64,000 nucleotides of DNA, taken from NCBI GenBank assembly GCA_002070955.1, contig MWEK01000016.1, positions 39,897-103,896 of the forward strand, read 5' to 3'. A program made the position numbers and the translations under genes. Of the stretch, positions 60,645 to 64,000 are shown piece after piece; within the stretch, counting starts at the first letter, position 1; each line of letters starts with the position of its first letter. A model generated the notes under the pieces. The model saw nothing but the letters and a program-made list of their open reading frames with translations. It ran no database searches and was not told the origin of the DNA. Source of the stretch: Planctomycetes bacterium ADurb.Bin069 (GTDB taxonomy: Bacteria > Planctomycetota > UBA8108 > UBA8890 > UBA8898).

Positions 60645-61658
60645 ATGGCCGCGAAGGATTCATTGCACGCCATCGCCGTGATCGGCGCGGGCCGCTGGGG
60701 CGGCGCCGTCGCCATCTTCCTCGCCGAGCGCGGCTGCGCCGTGCGCCTTTGGGCGCGAGAACCGGAAGTCGCCGAAGAGATCCGCGCTCGCCGGACGAAC
60801 CCGTTTCTGCCGGGCTTCCGCTTCCCCGACGCCGTCGCCGCGACCGATCGCCTGGCGGAGGCCGTCGCGGGCGCCGACCTCATCGCCCTGGCCGTGCCGG
60901 TGCAGTTTCTGCGGGCCGTCCTCAAGGAGCTCGCGCCCTTGGACTCGTCCTGTCCGATCCTCGGCATCAACAAGGGTATCGAGCAGGGCACGTGCGCCAT
61001 CGTGCCGGAGATCGTGCGCGAGGAGCTCGGCCCGCGCCCCTACGCCCACCTGGGCGGCCCGTGCTTTCCGGAGGGGCTTCTCAACCCCCGCACGCCGGTG
61101 GCCGAAACCGTGGCGAGCGACGATCCGGCTCTGGCCCGCGCGATCCAGGATCTCTTCGCGTGGCGCAATTTCCGCCCGTACCGCAGCGCGGATGTGCGCG
61201 GCGTCGCCGTGCTCGGCGCCATGAAGAACGTTTACGCCATCGCCGCGGGGGCCGCGGCGGGCCTGGGCCTCGGGCAGGAGAGCGTTGCCGTGCTCGTGAC
61301 GCGCGCGCTGGCCGAGCTGCGCGCTCTGACCCGCGCCATGGGAATCCCCGAAACGACGGTCCAAGGGCTTTCGGGCCTGGGCGACCTCATCCTCACGTGC
61401 TACTCGCCGGCAAGCTCCCACAACCGCAGGCTCGGGGTCGCCCTCGGCGAGGGCGCGCCGCTGGACCGGGTGCTCGCGGCGCTGGGCCCCCGGATCGCCG
61501 AGGGCTACTACACCGCCGCATGCGTCCACGAGCTCGCGCGCCGCTACGAGGTCGAGATGCCCATCGCGACGGGCGTCCGCCGCGTGCTGTACGAGGGCGC
61601 CGCCGTCAAGGACATTCTGACGGAGTGGATGCAACGGCCGCTCAAGTCCGAGGCCTGA
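60645..61658 (+). CDS. gpsA: NAD(P)-dependent glycerol-3-phosphate dehydrogenase
   Basis: GpsA reduces dihydroxyacetone phosphate to sn-glycerol-3-phosphate for phospholipid synthesis. The 337-residue protein has the Rossmann motif VIGAGRWGGAVA near the N terminus, GINKGIE, GPCFPEG, the catalytic lysine in MKNVYAIAAG and GLGDLILTCYS. The ATG was placed at 60645, directly after TACAAT, because it gives the standard N terminus; the upstream in-frame extension lies in the preceding gene. Confidence 0.95.
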   Translation: MAAKDSLHAIAVIGAGRWGGAVAIFLAERGCAVRLWAREPEVAEEIRARRTNPFLPGFRFPDAVAATDRLAEAVAGADLIALAVPVQFLRAVLKELAPLDSSCPILGINKGIEQGTCAIVPEIVREELGPRPYAHLGGPCFPEGLLNPRTPVAETVASDDPALARAIQDLFAWRNFRPYRSADVRGVAVLGAMKNVYAIAAGAAAGLGLGQESVAVLVTRALAELRALTRAMGIPETTVQGLSGLGDLILTCYSPASSHNRRLGVALGEGAPLDRVLAALGPRIAEGYYTAACVHELARRYEVEMPIATGVRRVLYEGAAVKDILTEWMQRPLKSEA

Positions 61659-61673
61659 GCCTCCCGTTCCGGC

Positions 61674-62732
61674 CTAGGCCAGCGCCTCGCAGACGAGATC
61701 CCCGACCTGGGTCGTCGTGTAGCCCATCCTGCCCGCGGCGAGGCTCTTGAGCTTGCGCTCGGTGACGCGCATGATCGCGGCCTCGATGGACTTGCCGGCC
61801 GCCACCTCGCCGAGGTGGCGGAGCATCATGTCGACGCTCGAGATCGCCGCCAGGGGGTTGATCATGTTCTTGCCCTTGTATTTGGGCGCCGAGCCGCCGA
61901 TGGGCTCGAACATGGAGACGCCGTCCGGGTCGGGGTTGATATTGCCGCCGGCCGCGATGCCCAGGCCGCCCTGAATTGCCGCGCCCAGATCGGTGATGAT
62001 GTCGCCGAACATGTTGTCGGTGACGATGACGTCGAAGCGCTCGGGTTGGAGCGTCATCCACATGCAGGTGGCATCGACGTGGGCGTAGTCGGTCTCCACA
62101 TCCCGGTACCGGGCGGCGACCTCGTGGAAGACGCGCTCCCACAGATCGTGGGCGTAGGTGAGGACGTTCGTCTTGGCGCAGAGGAGCAGCCGCTTGCGCT
62201 TGCCGCGGGCGCGGCAGGCCTCGAAGGCGTAGCGGATGCAGCGCTCGACGCCCTTGCGCGTGTTGACCGAGACCTGGATCGCGACTTCGTCGGGCGTGCC
62301 CAGCTTCTGGATGCCGCCCATGCCGCAGTACAGGCCCTCGGTGTTCTCGCGCACGACGACGAAGTCGATGTCCTCGGGCCCCTTGTCCGCCAGCGGCCCC
62401 GTGACGCCGGGATAGAGCTTGACGGGCCGGAGGTTGATGTATTGGTCGAGCTCGAAGCGCAGGCGCAGTAAAATCCCCTTCTCCAGGATGCCGGGCTTCA
62501 CGTCGGGGTGGCCGATGGCGCCGAGCAGCACGGCATCGAAGCCGCGCAGGTCTTCGACGGCGGAGGAGGGGAGCGCCTCGCCGGTGCGCAGATAACGGTC
62601 CCCGCCGAAATCGAAGGCGTGGGTCTCGTAGGCGATATTCCTGCGCCGCGCGACGGCGTCGAGCACTTTGAGCGCTTCCGCAACGACTTCGGGGCCCGTG
62701 CCGTCCCCGCCGATCACCGCAATCTTGTACAT
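61674..62732 (-). CDS. leuB: 3-Isopropylmalate/isocitrate dehydrogenase-family enzyme (leuB-like)
   Basis: This 352-residue beta-decarboxylating dehydrogenase has GDGTGPEV at the N terminus, VVRENTEGLY, the catalytic Lys/Asp region with TNVLTYA and DATCMWM, VTDNMFGDIITDLGA and GGNINPDPDGVSMFEPIGGSAPKY. The sequence resembles 3-isopropylmalate dehydrogenase (leucine synthesis) and tartrate or homoisocitrate relatives. With no other leu gene present the substrate is inferred. ATG 62732 has GGGAGGA upstream and begins the conserved strand. Confidence 0.88.
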   Translation of the reverse strand: MYKIAVIGGDGTGPEVVAEALKVLDAVARRRNIAYETHAFDFGGDRYLRTGEALPSSAVEDLRGFDAVLLGAIGHPDVKPGILEKGILLRLRFELDQYINLRPVKLYPGVTGPLADKGPEDIDFVVVRENTEGLYCGMGGIQKLGTPDEVAIQVSVNTRKGVERCIRYAFEACRARGKRKRLLLCAKTNVLTYAHDLWERVFHEVAARYRDVETDYAHVDATCMWMTLQPERFDVIVTDNMFGDIITDLGAAIQGGLGIAAGGNINPDPDGVSMFEPIGGSAPKYKGKNMINPLAAISSVDMMLRHLGEVAAGKSIEAAIMRVTERKLKSLAAGRMGYTTTQVGDLVCEALA

Positions 62733-62833
62733 AGCGATCCTCCCGAACGCGCGGGCGAGCGCGCGGTTCCCGGCCGGCCGCGGCGGGCGGGAGCCGCTCC
62801 TTGCGCCGGCGCCGCGCCCGCGGCGAAGCGGCA

Positions 62834-62839
62834 AGTTTA
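62834..62839 (-). promoter_or_regulatory. Possible -10 box of the leuB-like gene
   Basis: TAAACT on the minus strand about 100 bp before the start, in the only AT-rich patch of the gap. Confidence 0.35.
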
Positions 62840-62885
62840 GCGGCGGCGCGGAGGCTCGGCAAGCGGGGAACCGCCTCGGGCGGCG

Positions 62886-62915
62886 TTGATTACGCGCCGC
62901 CCGAGGGGCTACAAT
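62886..62915 (+). promoter_or_regulatory. Promoter of the DUF1080 lipoprotein gene
   Basis: TTGATT (62886-62891) and TACAAT (62910-62915) are spaced 18 bp apart, 80 bp before the ATG. Confidence 0.55.
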
Positions 62916-62995
62916 TGACGTTGTACCTTGAATCGCGCAGAGCGCGGGGCGCCGGCTCCGCGCCCATCGGCTTGCCATGCAAGCGGGAGGTGTGC

Positions 62996-64000
62996 ATGAC
63001 CGGACTTGTTCGCGCGTCCATGGCCGCCTGTCTGTGCGCCATCGGTTGTTCGAGCGCCCCCACCGGATATTCGCTGTTCAACGGCAAGGACCTCACCGGC
63101 TTCAACGTGACGGGTCCGGCCGTGTGGCTCGTGCGCGAGGGGATGATCGAGGCCTACCAGGATCCCGCCAAACCGGGCGCCGGGTATCTCGTCTCCGAGT
63201 ACCGATTCCGCGATTTCGACCTCTCCCTCAAGTTCAAGATGGTGCCCCGCAACGGCAACAGCGGCGTCATTATCCGCGACGCATCCATGGGGCGGGAGAC
63301 CCCGGACTCCATCGGGATCGAGGTTCAGATTCTCGATCGGCCTGATGTCCCCAACCGCACCGGCAGCATTATGGGGCTTGCGGCCAGCGTGGACCCCAAA
63401 CTCCTGCCCGAGTGGAACGACATGCGCATCCTCGCCTACCGCGAGTGGATCCGCGTCGATCTCAACGGGAAGATGGCCTGCGAGGCGAAAGCGCCGGCGG
63501 TGACCGAGGGCGCCATCGCGCTGCAGTGCTACGGCGGCCGCCGGAACCTCAGGCACCGCGCCTACTTCAAGGACTTGGTGATCACGCCTCTCTTCCTGCC
63601 GCCGCCCGAGTTCGCCGACAAGTTTGCGCCCGGCGCAAGCGAAGAGGCGGATTTGGTTCCCTTTGCGATCGACGTGGAGACCGCGAAGGAGATCATGGAA
63701 AAGAAAAAGCCCGTGACCGAGGAACCGGCGGCTGCGCCCGAAGCCGAGGCGGATCAAACACCCGCGCCCGCTCCGGCTCCGGCGCCCGCTCCGGCTCCGG
63801 CGCCCGCTCCGGCTCCGGCGCCCGCTCCGGCTCCGGCGCCCGCTCCGGCACCGGCGCCCGCTCCAGCACCCGCGCCTGCTCCAGCCCCGGCGCCTGCTCC
63901 AGCCCCGGCGCCTGCTCCAGCCCCGGCGCCTGCTCCAGCCCCGGCGCCTGCTCCAGCCCCGGCGCCTGCTCCAGCCCCGGCGCCTGCTCCAGCCCCGGCG
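62996..64000 (+). CDS. DUF1080 lipoprotein with Pro-Ala repeat tail (truncated by window edge)
   Basis: The protein has a lipoprotein signal with lipobox cysteine C18. A single DUF1080 domain spans about residues 22-205 (LFNGKDLTGF, NSGVIIRD, IEVQIL). A linker with acidic and Lys-rich residues leads to a Pro-Ala dipeptide repeat from about residue 256 that still runs at the window edge, about 80 residues so far. The repeat probably acts as an extended spacer from the membrane, as in other surface lipoproteins. GGGAGG lies 5 bp before ATG 62996. The C terminus and its function are not visible. Confidence 0.88.
   Translation, partial: MTGLVRASMAACLCAIGCSSAPTGYSLFNGKDLTGFNVTGPAVWLVREGMIEAYQDPAKPGAGYLVSEYRFRDFDLSLKFKMVPRNGNSGVIIRDASMGRETPDSIGIEVQILDRPDVPNRTGSIMGLAASVDPKLLPEWNDMRILAYREWIRVDLNGKMACEAKAPAVTEGAIALQCYGGRRNLRHRAYFKDLVITPLFLPPPEFADKFAPGASEEADLVPFAIDVETAKEIMEKKKPVTEEPAAAPEAEADQTPAPAPAPAPAPAPAPAPAPAPAPAPAPAPAPAPAPAPAPAPAPAPAPAPAPAPAPAPAPAPAPAPAPAPAPAPAPAPAPA
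63761..64000 (+). repeat. Pro-Ala coding 18-bp tandem repeat
   Basis: About 240 bp of near-identical 18-bp units (GCTCCGGCTCCGGCGCCC and variants with GCTCCAGCCCCGGCGCCT) encode Pro-Ala dipeptides and continue past the window. The units shift gradually from the first variant to the second. Confidence 0.93.

Overview
The window is a GC-rich bacterial chromosome segment, most likely from a member of the Planctomycetota (inference). The evidence is the mix of families: an ECF sigma factor with a C-terminal extension beside an FHA-like protein and a membrane Ser/Thr kinase, several DUF1080 proteins, a dockerin-tailed secreted hydrolase, a Tat-exported Gfo/Idh/MocA protein, sialidase-like proteins, and a CARDB/FGE-like secreted giant. 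Coding is dense on both strands. I found no rRNA, tRNA, CRISPR array, transposase or phage gene.

Layout. 1-6.1 kb: a tightly coupled arginine operon argH-argG-(P-loop protein)-argC-argD-argF'. The carbamoyltransferase is of the N-acyl-ornithine type, so citrulline is made on an acylated intermediate. 6.2-10.5 kb: a secreted protein of unknown function, a zinc-ribbon membrane protein, and cysS. 10.7-16.4 kb: a signalling cluster (coiled-coil membrane protein, FHA-like protein, Ser/Thr kinase, repeat-bearing membrane protein, ECF sigma factor). One of these genes carries two in-frame copies of a perfect hairpin-forming repeat. 16.6-18.8 kb: an amidase lipoprotein and a glycosyltransferase.

19-46 kb is dominated by exported carbohydrate-active proteins: sialidase, CARDB/FGE-like giant, GH51-like arabinofuranosidase, a dockerin-bearing putative hydrolase whose 5' end is frameshifted, a UroD-like protein, a Gfo/Idh/MocA oxidoreductase, a second sialidase-like protein, a triple DUF1080 protein, a GH5-like enzyme and a large esterase. 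Between them sit two unusual fusions (zinc ribbon-methyltransferase-kinase; SfsA-GIY-YIG) and a beta-CASP nuclease.

46-51 kb: the agmatine-to-putrescine pair aguB-aguA with a coupled unknown gene, a secreted protein with a SecD-like tail, and a stand-alone caspase-like peptidase followed by a 14-bp minisatellite. 51-64 kb: a GDSL/beta-helix protein, an archaeal-type pheST pair, a LysM membrane protein, a ferredoxin-like DUF362 protein, a secreted unknown, gpsA, a leuB-like dehydrogenase, and a DUF1080 lipoprotein whose Pro-Ala tail runs off the right edge.

Promoters stand out against the GC-rich background as TANNNT -10 boxes just upstream of many genes. Several have a matching -35 box at 17-18 bp. 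At least two genes (aguB, gpsA) appear to start almost at the predicted transcription start, with no Shine-Dalgarno sequence.
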